A stretch of DNA of 64,000 nt from Roseibacterium elongatum DSM 19469 (GTDB lineage: Bacteria > Pseudomonadota > Alphaproteobacteria > Rhodobacterales > Rhodobacteraceae): positions 3,391,001 to 3,455,000 of the forward strand of contig NZ_CP004372.1 in the NCBI RefSeq assembly GCF_000590925.1, read 5' to 3'. How positions within the stretch are numbered: position 1 is the first letter of the stretch; the number at the start of each line of letters is the position of its first letter. This document shows positions 1 to 10,461 of the stretch, piece by piece. The notes under the pieces were generated by a model, which did no database searches, had not been told where the DNA came from, and worked only from the letters and a program-made list of their open reading frames with translations. A program made the translations under genes and the position numbers.

Positions 1-30
1 CGCCCCGCGCAATACTGACAAAGAGGGCGT

Positions 31-1563
31 ATTTCGTTGAAAAACTCGCCCTTGATCGAAGGGCCTTCGGCTGATTCAATTCCCGTGTAGGGTGGGAGGA
101 TCCGGCGATGATGGGACCGCGGCAGGAGGCGCAACCGGCGCTGTTCTACGAGTTCTCGCTCGAGGATCATGTCCCGCAGAACCACCTGCTGCGCTCCATA
201 GACCGGTTTGTGGACCTCTCGGGCCTCCGCGCCTACCTTGCCGATTTCTACAGCCACACCGGGCGGCCATCCGTCGATCCCGAGCTCCTGATCAGGATGC
301 TGCTTGTGGGCTATTGCTTCGGCATCAGGTCGGAGCGGCGGCTATGCGAGGAAGTGCATCTGAACCTTGCGTATCGCTGGTTTTGCCGCCTGGATCTCAG
401 CGACCGGGTCCCGGATCACTCGACCTTTTCCAAGAACCGGCACGGCCGTTTCCGCGACAGCGAACTGCTGCGGCATCTATTCGAGACGACCGTCGCGAGA
501 TGCATCGAAGAGGGCTTGGTCAGTGGCCAGCGCATGGCCGTGGACGCGAGCCTCATCGAAGCCGATGCCAACAAACAGAACTCGACGCCGAAGGAGGAAT
601 GGGACGCCGGGGTGATCAATCTCGCCGATGCACCGCTGGCCGTTCGCGAGTATCTCGAAACCCTCGATGAGGCCGCCTTTGGCGCCGCCAGCGAGGTCCA
701 GCCGAAGTTCACCTCGCATTCCGACCCGGCGAGCCAGTGGACGGCCGCCCGCAAGGGCCCAGCGTTCTTCAGCTATTCCGACAATTACCTGATCGACACC
801 GATCACGGGGTGATTGTCGATGTCGAGGCGACACGGTCTATTCGGCAAGCCGAGGTCGGATCGACCAAAACCATGTTGGATCGGGTGAAGGTCAGGTTCG
901 ACCTGCACCCGGAACGCCTGATCGCGGATACCGCCTACGGCACCGGGCCGATGCTGGGCTGGCTGGTAGACCGCAAGATAGCCCCTCACATTCCCGTATT
1001 CGACAAGTCCGGACGCAGTGACGGGACCTGGACCCGCGCCGACTTTGAATGGGATGCGGAGAACGACCATTACATTTGCCCCGAGGGGCACGAGCTGAAG
1101 CAGTTCCGCCGGAACTACTCCGACCCGAACCGGGGGCCGACCGGCAAAGGCACAGCCCGGTATCGCGCCCTGAAAGAAGTCTGTCAGGCCTGCCCATCAA
1201 AGGCACAGTGCTGCCCGAATGCGGATGCCCGCAAGATCACCCGCGAAGAACATGAGGACGCCCGGCAGGTCGCACGGGACATTGCGAAGACCGAGCAATA
1301 CGTGATCTCGATGAAGCTGAGGAAGAAGGTCGAGATGCTCTTCGCCCATCTCAAACGGATCCTTGGCCTCAACCGGCTCCGATTACGTGGACCATGCGGT
1401 GCAAAGGACGAATTCCTCCTCGCCGCAACAGCCCAGAACCTTCGCAAACTGGCCAAGATCCTTCCTGCACCGCAGCAACCAAGAAACGCCTGACAAGACA
1501 GGCGCCCACGCCACTTCAGCCGTCGATATTCTGCGCTCGCGAACGGGTGTTTTTCCACAGAAT
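31..1563 (+). mobile_element. IS1182-family insertion sequence
   Basis: A complete-looking element carrying one transposase gene. Imperfect terminal inverted repeats are visible: the left end at 31-51 reads ATTTCGTTGAAAAACTCGCC and the reverse complement of 1544-1563 reads ATTCTGTGGAAAAACACCCG, sharing a GAAAAAC core. The ends are placed from this match only and could be off by a few bases. No clear target duplication was found. The element lies at the left edge of the defence island, 180 bases upstream of gajA. Confidence 0.65.
108..1493 (+). CDS. IS1182-family DDE transposase
   Basis: Transposase of 461 aa that would cut and insert the surrounding element. The N-terminal half is the DUF772 type (FYEFSLEDHVP, then the VDPELLIRMLL stretch around residues 56-66). 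The catalytic DDE residues appear as D146 in AVDASLIEAD, an Asp in IADTAYG near residue 275, and a Glu in KVEMLFAHLKRILG near residue 420. A Cys-rich stretch (CQACPSKAQCCP) sits before the last motif, as in the IS1182 group. Full length and no internal stop, so it may be active. The second ATG of the pair at 108/111 is equally possible as a start. Confidence 0.9.
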   Translation: MMGPRQEAQPALFYEFSLEDHVPQNHLLRSIDRFVDLSGLRAYLADFYSHTGRPSVDPELLIRMLLVGYCFGIRSERRLCEEVHLNLAYRWFCRLDLSDRVPDHSTFSKNRHGRFRDSELLRHLFETTVARCIEEGLVSGQRMAVDASLIEADANKQNSTPKEEWDAGVINLADAPLAVREYLETLDEAAFGAASEVQPKFTSHSDPASQWTAARKGPAFFSYSDNYLIDTDHGVIVDVEATRSIRQAEVGSTKTMLDRVKVRFDLHPERLIADTAYGTGPMLGWLVDRKIAPHIPVFDKSGRSDGTWTRADFEWDAENDHYICPEGHELKQFRRNYSDPNRGPTGKGTARYRALKEVCQACPSKAQCCPNADARKITREEHEDARQVARDIAKTEQYVISMKLRKKVEMLFAHLKRILGLNRLRLRGPCGAKDEFLLAATAQNLRKLAKILPAPQQPRNA

Positions 1564-1744
1564 CGGCGGTAACCAGACCTTCGCTGCGCGGAGCCCTAAG
1601 GTCAGCGATGCGCAGAAAGCCGACACCCTCCTCGAGCTGCAAATGTCAACGGGGCCACCGCTTAGGCTCCTCCTCTAATGACAGTTCCCTGCAATCCGGA
1701 TACGCCCGTAGGTTGAAAGCCTGAATCACAGAAGGAGTGAAGTA

Positions 1745-3625
1745 TTGAGAGCATGTCGTGTCAAAGTCAGCGATTTTCGAGGCGTCAAGGACGCGACGAT
1801 TATGCTTCCCCACCACGCTGTTCTTATTGGCGATAATAATACTGGCAAGACTACACTACTCGAGTCGCTCGACCTGGCGCTGGGTCCAGACAGACTGAAC
1901 CGTACACCGCCAATTGATGAACATGACTTTTATGAGGGCCGATACCTCGCCAAGGCAACTCCTGACACATCGACCGAGGGTGAGGACGTCTCACCTGAGG
2001 GGGGTGACGCTGAGACGGTTGAAGGTGAGCTCGAGAATGTGACGGACGATGCAGCACCGCGCATTGAGATCGAAGTGACGGTGACCGACCTCTCGGAAGA
2101 GCAGAAGGCTCGCTTCGGCGACTTTCTCGAATTCTGGGACTCGACCACCGATGCCTTCTACGACCAGCCTGACCCAGCTGGCGTGGACCCAGCCCATGTC
2201 GCGGAGGCGCTTCGTGTCACTTTCCATGGTTGGTACGACCCCGAAGAGGATGACTTTGAGGGGCGAACATACTTTTCCCGAAGCCTTTCCGAAGGCGGTT
2301 CTCCCGTCCCGTTCAGCAAAAAAGACAAGCAGATATGCGGCTTCTTGTATCTGCGCTCGCTTAGAACGGGTTCACGAGCATTGAGCCTGGAGCGGGGAAG
2401 CCTTCTCGATATCATTCTTCGGCTCAAGGAAGTGCGCCCGCAGATGTGGGAAGACACCTTGGGAACACTCGCTGAGTATTCTGTTGCCGCTGACCCGGCT
2501 CTCGGCATTTCAGGTGTTCTTGAGAGCATCAACAAAGCCCTGAAGAAATACGTCCCCAAGGAATGGGGCGTCGAACCACATCTGAAGGTATCCAATCTGA
2601 CCCGTGACCACCTCCGAAAGGTGATCACGGCGTTTATTGCCACCGGTGAAGGCAAACATGCTGCGCCTTATTTCAGACAGGGAACCGGCACCATCAACAT
2701 GCTCGTTCTGGCCATGCTGTCCCAGATCGCAGCCGATAAGCAGAACGTCATCTTTGCGATGGAGGAGCCGGAAACCGCCATACCGCCCTATGCACAGAAA
2801 AGGATTGTGCACGAAATCCGCAAACTGGCCTCGCAAGCCATCTTCACTTCTCATTCGCCCTACGTGCTTGAGGAGTTTGCGACGGAGGAAACTGTAGTTC
2901 TCGGTCGTGACACGGATGGGGCTCTCTCTCGAAAGCCGATTGTGCTCCCAGATAATGTCAAACTGAAGCGTTACCGGCAGGAATTCCGCACCCGCTTTTG
3001 TGAAGGGTTGTTGGCACGCCGGGTCCTGATCGCCGAAGGCCCGACAGAAGCGTCCGCCTTTCCAGTGGCGTGCCGGAGGCTCGCAGAGATCAATCCTGGC
3101 ACATACAGCTCCCTCGAAGCCTTGGGCATTTGCGTCGTCGATGCCGATGGAGAGAAAAACATCCCGGGCATGGCAAAGCTGTATCGAGAACTCGGAAAAC
3201 GCATTTTCGCTCTATGCGACCAACAAGACGCCGCGAACAAGACCCTGATCGAGGCGGAAGTTGATATCCTACTCATGCATACCGAAAAGGGCTTCGAGGA
3301 TCTTGTGCTGAAAGGCACAAATGAAGATGCGCTCAAGCGCTTCGCCGCTCTTCTCGATTGGCCCGGTCACCTTACCAGCAAGTATCCGGACCCATCCGCC
3401 GACGTTTTCAATGCACTTGCCGATTATTTCTCATGGTCGAAGGGGAATTGGGGCATCGCCGACTTCTTCGCCCAATGCGCAGAGGATGAAATTCCGGAAT
3501 GGGTACGAAATGCCTGTTCTCAACTGAAAACGGCCTGCGACCCAACCCCGCATTTGGATGATGCGGCTGAACCCGTCGGCGAGAGCGATGCTGATCCGGG
3601 GGCGTCTGCGGATGGAGCTGACTGA
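1745..3625 (+). CDS. gajA: Gabija protein GajA: OLD-family ATPase with TOPRIM nuclease domain
   Basis: Protein of 626 aa. The N-terminal ABC/SMC-like ATPase has a Walker A motif GDNNTGKTT (residues 29-37), a signature-like FRQGTGTINML near residue 315 and a Walker B FAMEEPE near residue 340. The TOPRIM domain (about 425-510) shows the metal-binding pattern IAEGPTE followed by CDQQD. This is the layout of overcoming-lysogenization-defect (OLD) nucleases. A UvrD-type helicase gene directly overlapping downstream makes it the GajA subunit of a Gabija anti-phage system, where GajA nicks DNA and is held in check by nucleotides. The start is a TTG with a good ribosome binding site (AAGGAG, seven bases upstream). 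An acidic insert (about residues 70-115) lengthens it beyond the roughly 580 aa of the Bacillus protein. Confidence 0.88.
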   Translation: MRACRVKVSDFRGVKDATIMLPHHAVLIGDNNTGKTTLLESLDLALGPDRLNRTPPIDEHDFYEGRYLAKATPDTSTEGEDVSPEGGDAETVEGELENVTDDAAPRIEIEVTVTDLSEEQKARFGDFLEFWDSTTDAFYDQPDPAGVDPAHVAEALRVTFHGWYDPEEDDFEGRTYFSRSLSEGGSPVPFSKKDKQICGFLYLRSLRTGSRALSLERGSLLDIILRLKEVRPQMWEDTLGTLAEYSVAADPALGISGVLESINKALKKYVPKEWGVEPHLKVSNLTRDHLRKVITAFIATGEGKHAAPYFRQGTGTINMLVLAMLSQIAADKQNVIFAMEEPETAIPPYAQKRIVHEIRKLASQAIFTSHSPYVLEEFATEETVVLGRDTDGALSRKPIVLPDNVKLKRYRQEFRTRFCEGLLARRVLIAEGPTEASAFPVACRRLAEINPGTYSSLEALGICVVDADGEKNIPGMAKLYRELGKRIFALCDQQDAANKTLIEAEVDILLMHTEKGFEDLVLKGTNEDALKRFAALLDWPGHLTSKYPDPSADVFNALADYFSWSKGNWGIADFFAQCAEDEIPEWVRNACSQLKTACDPTPHLDDAAEPVGESDADPGASADGAD

Positions 3626-5432
3626 GAAGCAAATCCAGGTCTTGGATGCTGACGGCCACCTTCTTGTTACCGGAGGGCCGGGGTCCGGCAAGACAACCAT
3701 TTCCATATTCAAGGCCGCTCAGGTTGCCGAGGCTATCCTCCGGCCAGGGCAAAAGGTGCTGTTTCTGAGCTTTGCCAGAGCGACAGTATCTCGGGTCGTG
3801 GAAGCTATCGAATTTGAGCAAAAAATCCCCAAGGAAATCAAACGCCGGATAGACGTTGAGACCTACCATTCCTTCTTTTGGCGCATCCTCAAGGCGCACG
3901 GTTACCTCGCAGGTCTTCCGAGGGACCTCACGATTCTTACGCCTTCCGCCGAAGCGATTGCCCTTTCCGACATTCGCAACAGCCACGGAGCCGACAACAA
4001 ACTGAGCGACCCTCAGAAACAGGCAAAGCGAGCGGCGGAGACGGCTAAAAGATACCGTCTGGCAACTCACGAGGGCCGCGTGTGCTTCGACCTCTTCGCG
4101 CCGTATGTCGGCGATCTGCTGCATGGAAGCCAGACACTGAGGCGGCTTATCGCCACCATGTATCCCGTTATCATCCTTGATGAATTTCAGGATACGAACC
4201 CAGAGCAATGGCGTGTGGTTCAGGCGCTCGGAGCCTTCTGTCGCCTCATTGCACTTGCTGACCCGGAGCAACGCATTTTCGATTTCATCGGGGCCGATCC
4301 GGAACGACTGAATCATTTCCGGTGCACCTTTGCTCCAACCGAGATCGACTTCGGTACCGACAACTATCGAAGTAGCGGTACGGACATCGCCACATTCGCG
4401 AACGACATTCTGAAGGGCACCTTTAGCCAGAGCTCCTACACCGGTATCGATTTTGAGCTTTTCGACCCCTTCCCGGACCCGGCCATGACCAAGCTGATTA
4501 CGACCACCTATGCTGCACGAGGACGACTTGTAGCGTCCGGTAAATCTGATTGGTCCTTGGCTGTGCTGGTGCCGACGAAGAAAATGACCCGTCTCGTGTC
4601 TGACAAGTTTCGGGAACCACCAGCCGGGATGCAGCCCATTGCCCATACCGCTGTCGTTGAACTCGAAGCGGCTATTCTCGGATCAGAGATTATTGCGCAT
4701 TTGATGCTGCCTGACTTGGGCGACGCTCATTTTTCCGAATTCATTGATCTGGTCTGCAACTTCTTTCAGGGGAAAGGCGGTGATCGGCCGACAACCGGCG
4801 CTCTCAAAGAGGCGGCAGCTGTCCGCAGTGCTTATGAAAAGTGGCTTGCGGCACTTGCCGCTGGAAAGAAACCGCATGCGAACAGCATGATACATGCTCT
4901 TGCTTCGGTCTACGAGCAAGCGCGCTCAGTCACGTTGACGGGAGACCCTGATAAGGACTGGCGAGCCGTAAGAGCCACGTTGGAAGCAGGGGCGTGTTCC
5001 CGGCTGAAGGAAATTGGCTTGGAGGTTCGCAATATTCGTCTCTTAGAGCGTGGTGGCCAATTACGTCAGGACCTCACACAGGACTGGCGGAATAACGGTT
5101 CCTATGCAAACGCGCACGCAATCGTTCAGCAGGCTTTTGTCCAAGAGCATTTCGCCACGGGAAGTAAGCCTGAGACTGGTGTGATTGTGATGAACATGCA
5201 CAAGGCCAAGGGAAAGCAATTCGACGAAGTAGTCATCTTCGAGGGCTGGCCGCGCAGGAATAAGGGAAAGATCGTCGCAAATCTTGACCGTATTGTACGC
5301 AACAATGACCGTGACGAAATCAATGACGGATCACGCCAGAATTTCAGGGTAAGCGTCACCAGAGGGCGACAGCGTACAACGATTTTGACACCAAAAGGTG
5401 ACCCGTGTGTACTGCTGCTTCCTGATGAGTAG
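3612..5432 (+). CDS. gajB: Gabija protein GajB: UvrD/PcrA-like SF1 helicase
   Basis: Superfamily 1 helicase-like protein of 606 aa. It has Walker A GGPGSGKTT (residues 21-29), motif II ILDEFQDT near residue 188 and a C-terminal VSVTRGRQRT motif VI. In Gabija, GajB senses or processes DNA ends and works with GajA. The start at 3612 (MELTEKQ) overlaps the gajA stop by 14 bases, indicating translational coupling. An upstream in-frame ATG at 3558 would add 18 residues with no resemblance to helicase N-termini. The protein is longer than the roughly 490 aa of the Bacillus cereus GajB. Confidence 0.86.
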   Translation: MELTEKQIQVLDADGHLLVTGGPGSGKTTISIFKAAQVAEAILRPGQKVLFLSFARATVSRVVEAIEFEQKIPKEIKRRIDVETYHSFFWRILKAHGYLAGLPRDLTILTPSAEAIALSDIRNSHGADNKLSDPQKQAKRAAETAKRYRLATHEGRVCFDLFAPYVGDLLHGSQTLRRLIATMYPVIILDEFQDTNPEQWRVVQALGAFCRLIALADPEQRIFDFIGADPERLNHFRCTFAPTEIDFGTDNYRSSGTDIATFANDILKGTFSQSSYTGIDFELFDPFPDPAMTKLITTTYAARGRLVASGKSDWSLAVLVPTKKMTRLVSDKFREPPAGMQPIAHTAVVELEAAILGSEIIAHLMLPDLGDAHFSEFIDLVCNFFQGKGGDRPTTGALKEAAAVRSAYEKWLAALAAGKKPHANSMIHALASVYEQARSVTLTGDPDKDWRAVRATLEAGACSRLKEIGLEVRNIRLLERGGQLRQDLTQDWRNNGSYANAHAIVQQAFVQEHFATGSKPETGVIVMNMHKAKGKQFDEVVIFEGWPRRNKGKIVANLDRIVRNNDRDEINDGSRQNFRVSVTRGRQRTTILTPKGDPCVLLLPDE

Positions 5433-5965
5433 GAGGAAACCCAATATCCGTACGCCCTCGGGCTTTGCAACTGCATCAAAGGTCCAAATCCTGCCCTTCT
5501 TGCGGGGCATTCCGGCGTGAGCGGCGGTAGGAATCATGTCCGCTTTTAGTTGGTAGCATTAATCCAGCGCGATCAGCATAAAGGGCAGCTCTGGGCCGAT
5601 TTCGCGCGCTGGTAAAAGGAGACCCTGTCCGAAATGTCTATTCTGTAGCAGGCGCTGACCCTTCGCCACCGGCCGTCCGCGAAGGTAGCGGGACGATGTA
5701 TTCCCGTGGATAGTCCAGCCGTCAAACTGAAAACCGGGTGGCCGTCCGACGACATCTAACGTTTTCTCTTCAATCGAAATTGTGCAGACCGTCGAGAATT
5801 GAATGCTTCTCGCCTCTGAGACGGCGGTGCGCGGAAATTAAAGAAACCCTCGGAAAAAGTTGAGAATGGGGATGTTTCACCCCATGGGGATGATGTTGTC
5901 CCTTTCTCAACAGGCGACGGAAACAGAGGAAAAAGCGGCAATCGGCAGAATTGGGCGGAACGGGC
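5433..5965. other. Intergenic region between convergent gajB and recombinase genes
   Basis: No open reading frame with a ribosome binding site or recognisable product is seen in these 533 bases. The only structure found is the hairpin near 5859-5911, listed separately. Confidence 0.5.
5859..5911. terminator. Inverted repeat between convergent genes, possible bidirectional terminator
   Basis: Outer arms GTTGAGAA (5859-5866) and TTCTCAAC (5904-5911) enclose a smaller ATGGGG / CCCCAT stem (about 5865-5884). It lies between the 3' ends of gajB (+) and the recombinase gene (-). A transcription stop for either gene is possible, but there is no strong T tract, and it could also be an element end. 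Confidence 0.35.
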
Positions 5966-7294
5966 TCATAGCATCAACTCCACCCGGGTCGTCCGCCGCC
6001 CTTCGATGTAATCCTCGAATTCATTGGCGGATTTCAGCCCCTCTGCATGATCATAATGCCGTAGCGTAATGGCCTCGTCCACGTGTCTGAGAAGCGTCTT
6101 CGCGGCGTACGCGCCACCGACCAGATGTTCCGAAGCCTCCGTGGCGACATTGTCGCGCAAACGGTGGATCGGGATACGCACGCCGAACTCCCGCTCGGTC
6201 AGGTTCCCCGTCAAGCGGCCCAGCTGTTTCGACATGATGGCGCCCCGCTTTCCACGGACCGATGGGAAGAGGTGAAGACCGTCGTCGAAGAGCGGACGAT
6301 AGAACGAGCGATAGGCATGCAGCGCCTCTGCGAGCCCGGCATTCTCGAAGACCACGTCATAGCCTTCCCGGGCCTTGCGCGCCTCGGGGTATTTCAGGGC
6401 TTCCCCGGGCAGGACCACATGCAGATACTTGCGGTCGATCAGATTGAGGGTGCGGTCGAATTCGAGCCAGGTGAGCGCCCGGGCACGCTCAGGGAGCGCG
6501 GCCCCTACGGCCAGGATGAGACCGTTGCGAAAGATCGTTGCCGCCCGGACACCCCGGACGGGCCGTGAATGCGCCTCCGCCATCATGCGGAAGCCGAACT
6601 GGTAGAGCATGCTTGCGCCCACGAGCTGACTGCCGGTCTTCGTCGAGGCCCCCTCCGCCCTTGCCCGCTCGCGCCAGTCGGCAACCACGAAACCACAGGC
6701 GGTCGACCGGAATTGCCCACGTGTCGCCACGGGCAACCCGGCGAGGATCCTCTGCAGGTAGTTCGCGGCAGTGCCGGTGCTTGTGGGCAGCCGGTCGGAC
6801 ACCGGTTGAACGAGGCGACAGGCATATCGATGAAGCGCCGATGCGGTAGGAAGCAGAGGAATCCCCTCTGCGGCACAGTAGGTGACCCAACGGCTAAGCG
6901 CAGCGAGAACCGATTTTGTGTAATCAACACTCCAAATCGTCTTTCCGAGAACCGCCTGCCCCTTCTTCGAGACCGTGATCTGCTCGGCAAGTGGCTCCTG
7001 CCACTCGGCCGGCAGAGACGCGATCATCCGCCCAACCGCCTCCCAAGGGCATCGGTCGGGCGGCTTGATCGAAACACGCGCCTCCCTCAACACGCGCGCG
7101 AAGTGCGCGGTCTTCTCGGTGCCCAGGGCATTGGCCGCCATCCGTTGAAGATAGGAGAATTCGGCAAAGGCCGTTACACCGACCTCGTCGATCCGGACGG
7201 CCAAGTGGTCGGTCAACGCCTCGCGCGACGGAGCGGAGTCCAAGGGCGATGCGCCGCGAAGCTTGCGCAGGAGGGCAAGGTGATCGTTCATCAT
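5966..7294 (-). CDS. Tyrosine recombinase (second of a pair)
   Basis: Site-specific recombinase of about 442 aa. The C-terminal half carries the family residues: an Arg in LPERARALTW, the HRLR box (IHRLRDN), and LRHVDEAITLRHYDHAEG with the last His and the presumed nucleophilic Tyr. The N-terminal half is a SAM-like core-binding domain. The start is taken at the ATG-ATG pair at 7294/7291; a longer frame reaching 7498 reads as low-complexity Arg/Pro sequence overlapping the upstream gene and is unlikely. It follows the larger recombinase gene on the same strand after 38 bases. Paired or tripled tyrosine recombinases are typical of Tn554-like and RIT-like elements. Confidence 0.78.
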   Translation of the reverse strand: MMNDHLALLRKLRGASPLDSAPSREALTDHLAVRIDEVGVTAFAEFSYLQRMAANALGTEKTAHFARVLREARVSIKPPDRCPWEAVGRMIASLPAEWQEPLAEQITVSKKGQAVLGKTIWSVDYTKSVLAALSRWVTYCAAEGIPLLPTASALHRYACRLVQPVSDRLPTSTGTAANYLQRILAGLPVATRGQFRSTACGFVVADWRERARAEGASTKTGSQLVGASMLYQFGFRMMAEAHSRPVRGVRAATIFRNGLILAVGAALPERARALTWLEFDRTLNLIDRKYLHVVLPGEALKYPEARKAREGYDVVFENAGLAEALHAYRSFYRPLFDDGLHLFPSVRGKRGAIMSKQLGRLTGNLTEREFGVRIPIHRLRDNVATEASEHLVGGAYAAKTLLRHVDEAITLRHYDHAEGLKSANEFEDYIEGRRTTRVELML

Positions 7295-9361
7295 GTCATG
7301 TCCGAGAATTCGATAGGTTTCCGGACGGCCGCTCACGCACCCGTCTTCGCCTTGGTTTCGAGGTAGGTCTGCCAGCCATCCATGACGAGCGTCTCGTCGA
7401 GCTCGGCATAATATTCGACGGTGGTCTTCAGGCTCTTGTGCCCAAGCAGGCGCTGGACGCGCGGCAGGTTGTCCATGCTTGCCTTGAGCCAGATCCATCC
7501 GATGAGATGTCTGTAGAGATGCGGGTTGATCTGCACCCCGACATGCTGGTGCAACAGGCGCGTGACGCGTTTCAGGATCGCGCGATAAGGCGCGTTGATC
7601 TTGAATTTGCCACCTTCCTGACGCGGAAACAGGTACGGATTCTCTGCATCTTCGGAGTGCAGGAGGATCGGGCGGATCTTGTTGATATAGTTTTCCATCA
7701 ACCGGCTGGCGCGGTCCCCCAGGTGAACGACGTAGTCCGGATCGCCTGCTTTCCGCCCCTTCACCTCTGGCGCGGGGATCGTAAGAACCGCCTTACCATC
7801 CTGGTACGCGATCCAGTCGAGATGTGCCTCAATCACGTTCGAGCTGCGTGGCGCGCGCGTGAGCAGGATGTCATGTGCCAGCACGGCTGCGATATCGCGT
7901 GCCAATTCGACGTCGATGACGTCGAGGCGATCCGGCAGGACGCCCGTCTTCTTCCTGACCGCCTTCCGCCGTCGATCAATCTCGGTGTTGATACCCGTCA
8001 TCACGGTGCCGGACAGGTCGATTGTCGACTGGATGCGGGCTTCGGTGAATTCCCGCAGTTTCTTCTTGTTCTTCGGGGCTATGCCACGACGGCCGGTCTC
8101 GTAAAAGCGGATCAGGGAGCGGATATCCTCGACCTCCTGTTCCGACTTGGCGGCGTAGCCGACGGCGATCTTCTTCATTGCCTTGAGTACGGACACAAGA
8201 TATCCGGTGTCCTTTCGTCCCCCGTTGGCCTCGTAGAGAGCGGCGGCAGCGGCCTGCAAGATATGGTAATCCGTGAGAGCATGCATGCCCGGCACGACTA
8301 TGTCGTGCGACGCTACCAAGGCCTTCGCGAGAGAGATGACGTAGCCGCGGCGAGTCGCGATGGTGTCCTCGGACCAGCGGTAATCGGTGGTAAGGAACCC
8401 GTATTCCCGCATCTTCGACTCGCGGCGCTCCACACGCGCCACCGTTGGGGGATTCCCCCGGCAACCTCGACTTCTCAGCCATGCTCTTCTGAAGCCGAGC
8501 CTTCATCTCGGAAAGCGGATCCGCGTCCCGCTGCTCTTCTCGATCCAGTGCCTCGAGGAAGGCGTCGTAGGTCAGTCCGTCGCGGGAGATCTCTCCCGCC
8601 GCCCAAGGGGCCACTCGGGTGTCAAACTCGGTCAGCAGAGCCTCGAGCATACTCGTGTCGACACCGAATTTGTCGCGCTGATCAGAAAATGGCGACGCCA
8701 CGGCCTTAAACCCGAAATGTGAGGTGCACGGGTGGCTTTCGAGATGGCCAAGAAGCGTGACCACATTGCAGACATGCTTGCGGCATTTTGGTTCCGTCAC
8801 GACTCCGGTCTCAAGCCGATGCGCGTAGTAGTCTGCCAATGTCTTGGTCGTTATCTTTGCAGGTGTGATCCCGCGATCAAATAGATAGACCATGAACGGC
8901 CCGGCCTTCAGTCGGCAGTCCGTCGGGATATCGGAGTCCTTCGCAGCCTTGTAAGCGTCGGCCCAGATGCCGCCGATATCGGCGACACCGCGCGGACGAT
9001 TGCGAACGCCATGTTGATCGATGGCCGCAAGGATATCGCACTTGTACGTCGACCGGCTTCCTTTCGAGAGACCAAGGCTGACCTCATTATGGCGGTGAAA
9101 AAAATCGATAACGTCATGCCGGCAGACCGGTTGGTTTGGATGCCAGTTCGCCTTGCGCATGATCCAACGGACCCGGCTGGCCAAGGTCTTGTGGCCAGCC
9201 CCTTCGAGCTTTGCGACCAATTTGCCAAAGGTCAAAGGTGTCGAACCGACCGCAGCACTGACGAGGTCTCGCCCCGTCGCCCGCGAGAGCGCGGCTGACC
9301 TGAGACCCGTTTCCTCATCCATTTTGAGGTAGAGTCCGTCCCAACGAAGGAGACGGACGGA

Positions 9362-9628
9362 ATGAAGAGATCACGGTTCAGCGAAGAGCAGATTATCGCG
9401 ATCCTGAAGCAGCAGGAGAGCGGCCTGGCGACGGCGGATGTGTGCCGGGAACATGGGATCAGCTCGGCCACGTTCTACAAATGGAAAGCGAAGTTTGGTG
9501 GGCTCGAAGTGTCGGATGCCCGGAAGCTGAAGGCGCTTGAGGACGAGAACACAAAGCTGAAGAAGCTGTTGGCCGAGCAGATGCTGGACAACGCGATGCT
9601 GCGAGACGTTGCATCAAAAAAATGGTGA
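9362..9628 (+). CDS. IS3-family transposase OrfA
   Basis: Protein of 88 aa with an N-terminal helix-turn-helix ([13 protein letters not shown] through [17 protein letters not shown]) and a leucine-zipper-like C-terminus ([15 protein letters not shown]), the standard IS3 OrfA layout for binding the element ends. A slippery run of seven A (9616-9622) precedes its stop codon and would allow a -1 shift into orfB to make the OrfAB transposase. Confidence 0.93.
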   Translation: MKRSRFSEEQIIAILKQQESGLATADVCREHGISSATFYKWKAKFGGLEVSDARKLKALEDENTKLKKLLAEQMLDNAMLRDVASKKW

Positions 9629-10461
9629 CGCCCGCGGCCAGGCGGGAAGCCGTGGCGCATCTGTGCGAAGCGCACCAGGTGAGCCAGCGGCGGGCGTGTT
9701 CAGTTGTCGGGGCGGATCGGTCGAGCGTACGCTATCAAAGCGTGCGCCCGGACGATGCCGATCTACGCAAGGCGATGAAGGCTGTGGCGGCCGAGCGCCG
9801 TCGGTTCGGCTATCGGCGGGTGCATGTGATGCTGGAACGACAAGGCTGGCAAGTGAACCTGAAGAAGCTGAGGCGGCTTTACCGCGAGGAGAAGCTGCAG
9901 GTGAGGAAGCGCGGCGGTCGCAAACGGGCGCTCGGGACACGCAGGCCGATGCTGGTTCCGGAACGGCCCAATGAGCGCTGGAGCCTGGATTTCGTCTCGG
10001 ACGCCTTTACAGATGGACGCAGGTTCCGGGTTTTGGCCATCGTGGACGACTTCAGTCGCGAATGTCTGGCATTGGTTGCGGACACTTCGCTTTCGGGGCT
10101 GCGGGTCACACGAGAGCTGTCAGCGATCATGGCCAGACGCGGACGACCCAGAACGATTGTCAGCGACAACGGCACGGAACTAACCAGTATGGCGGTGCTC
10201 AGATGGTGCCAGGAAACGCGGATCGGCTGGCACTACATCGCGCCGGGAAAGCCGATGCAGAACGGCTTCATCGAATCGTTCAACGGCAGCTTCCGGGACG
10301 AGCTCTTGAACGAGACCCTGTTCTCAACGCTGGCCGAAGCCCGTGAAAAGATCGGCGCATGGAAGGAGGACTACAACCGAAACAGACCCCACTCATCCCT
10401 GGGCAATCTCACGCCGCAGGAGTTTGCAATGAAATCGAGACTGGAAACGAAGGCCGCATGA
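9622..10461 (+). CDS. IS3-family transposase OrfB (DDE catalytic subunit)
   Basis: Protein of 279 aa with an HTH_21 segment ([16 protein letters not shown]) and an rve integrase core. The DDE triad is visible as [19 protein letters not shown] and, about 35 residues on, [14 protein letters not shown]. It ends in the typical [14 protein letters not shown]. It overlaps orfA by seven bases in the -1 frame, so it is probably made mainly as an OrfAB fusion through the A7 slippery site. No truncation is seen. Confidence 0.93.
   Translation: MVTPAARREAVAHLCEAHQVSQRRACSVVGADRSSVRYQSVRPDDADLRKAMKAVAAERRRFGYRRVHVMLERQGWQVNLKKLRRLYREEKLQVRKRGGRKRALGTRRPMLVPERPNERWSLDFVSDAFTDGRRFRVLAIVDDFSRECLALVADTSLSGLRVTRELSAIMARRGRPRTIVSDNGTELTSMAVLRWCQETRIGWHYIAPGKPMQNGFIESFNGSFRDELLNETLFSTLAEAREKIGAWKEDYNRNRPHSSLGNLTPQEFAMKSRLETKAA

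Noticed and set aside
5433-5965. A third Gabija or defence gene after gajB
   Set aside because: The frames here are short, without ribosome binding sites or recognisable domains.
5966-7498. Longer start of the second recombinase at 7498
   Set aside because: The extra 68 residues overlap the upstream recombinase and look like an out-of-frame reading of its conserved 3' end.
7976-9322. Separate 448-aa gene starting at 9322
   Set aside because: Its first nine codons come from the end of the IS3 element, and its last part is out of frame with the conserved integrase sequence. It is a piece of the split recombinase gene.
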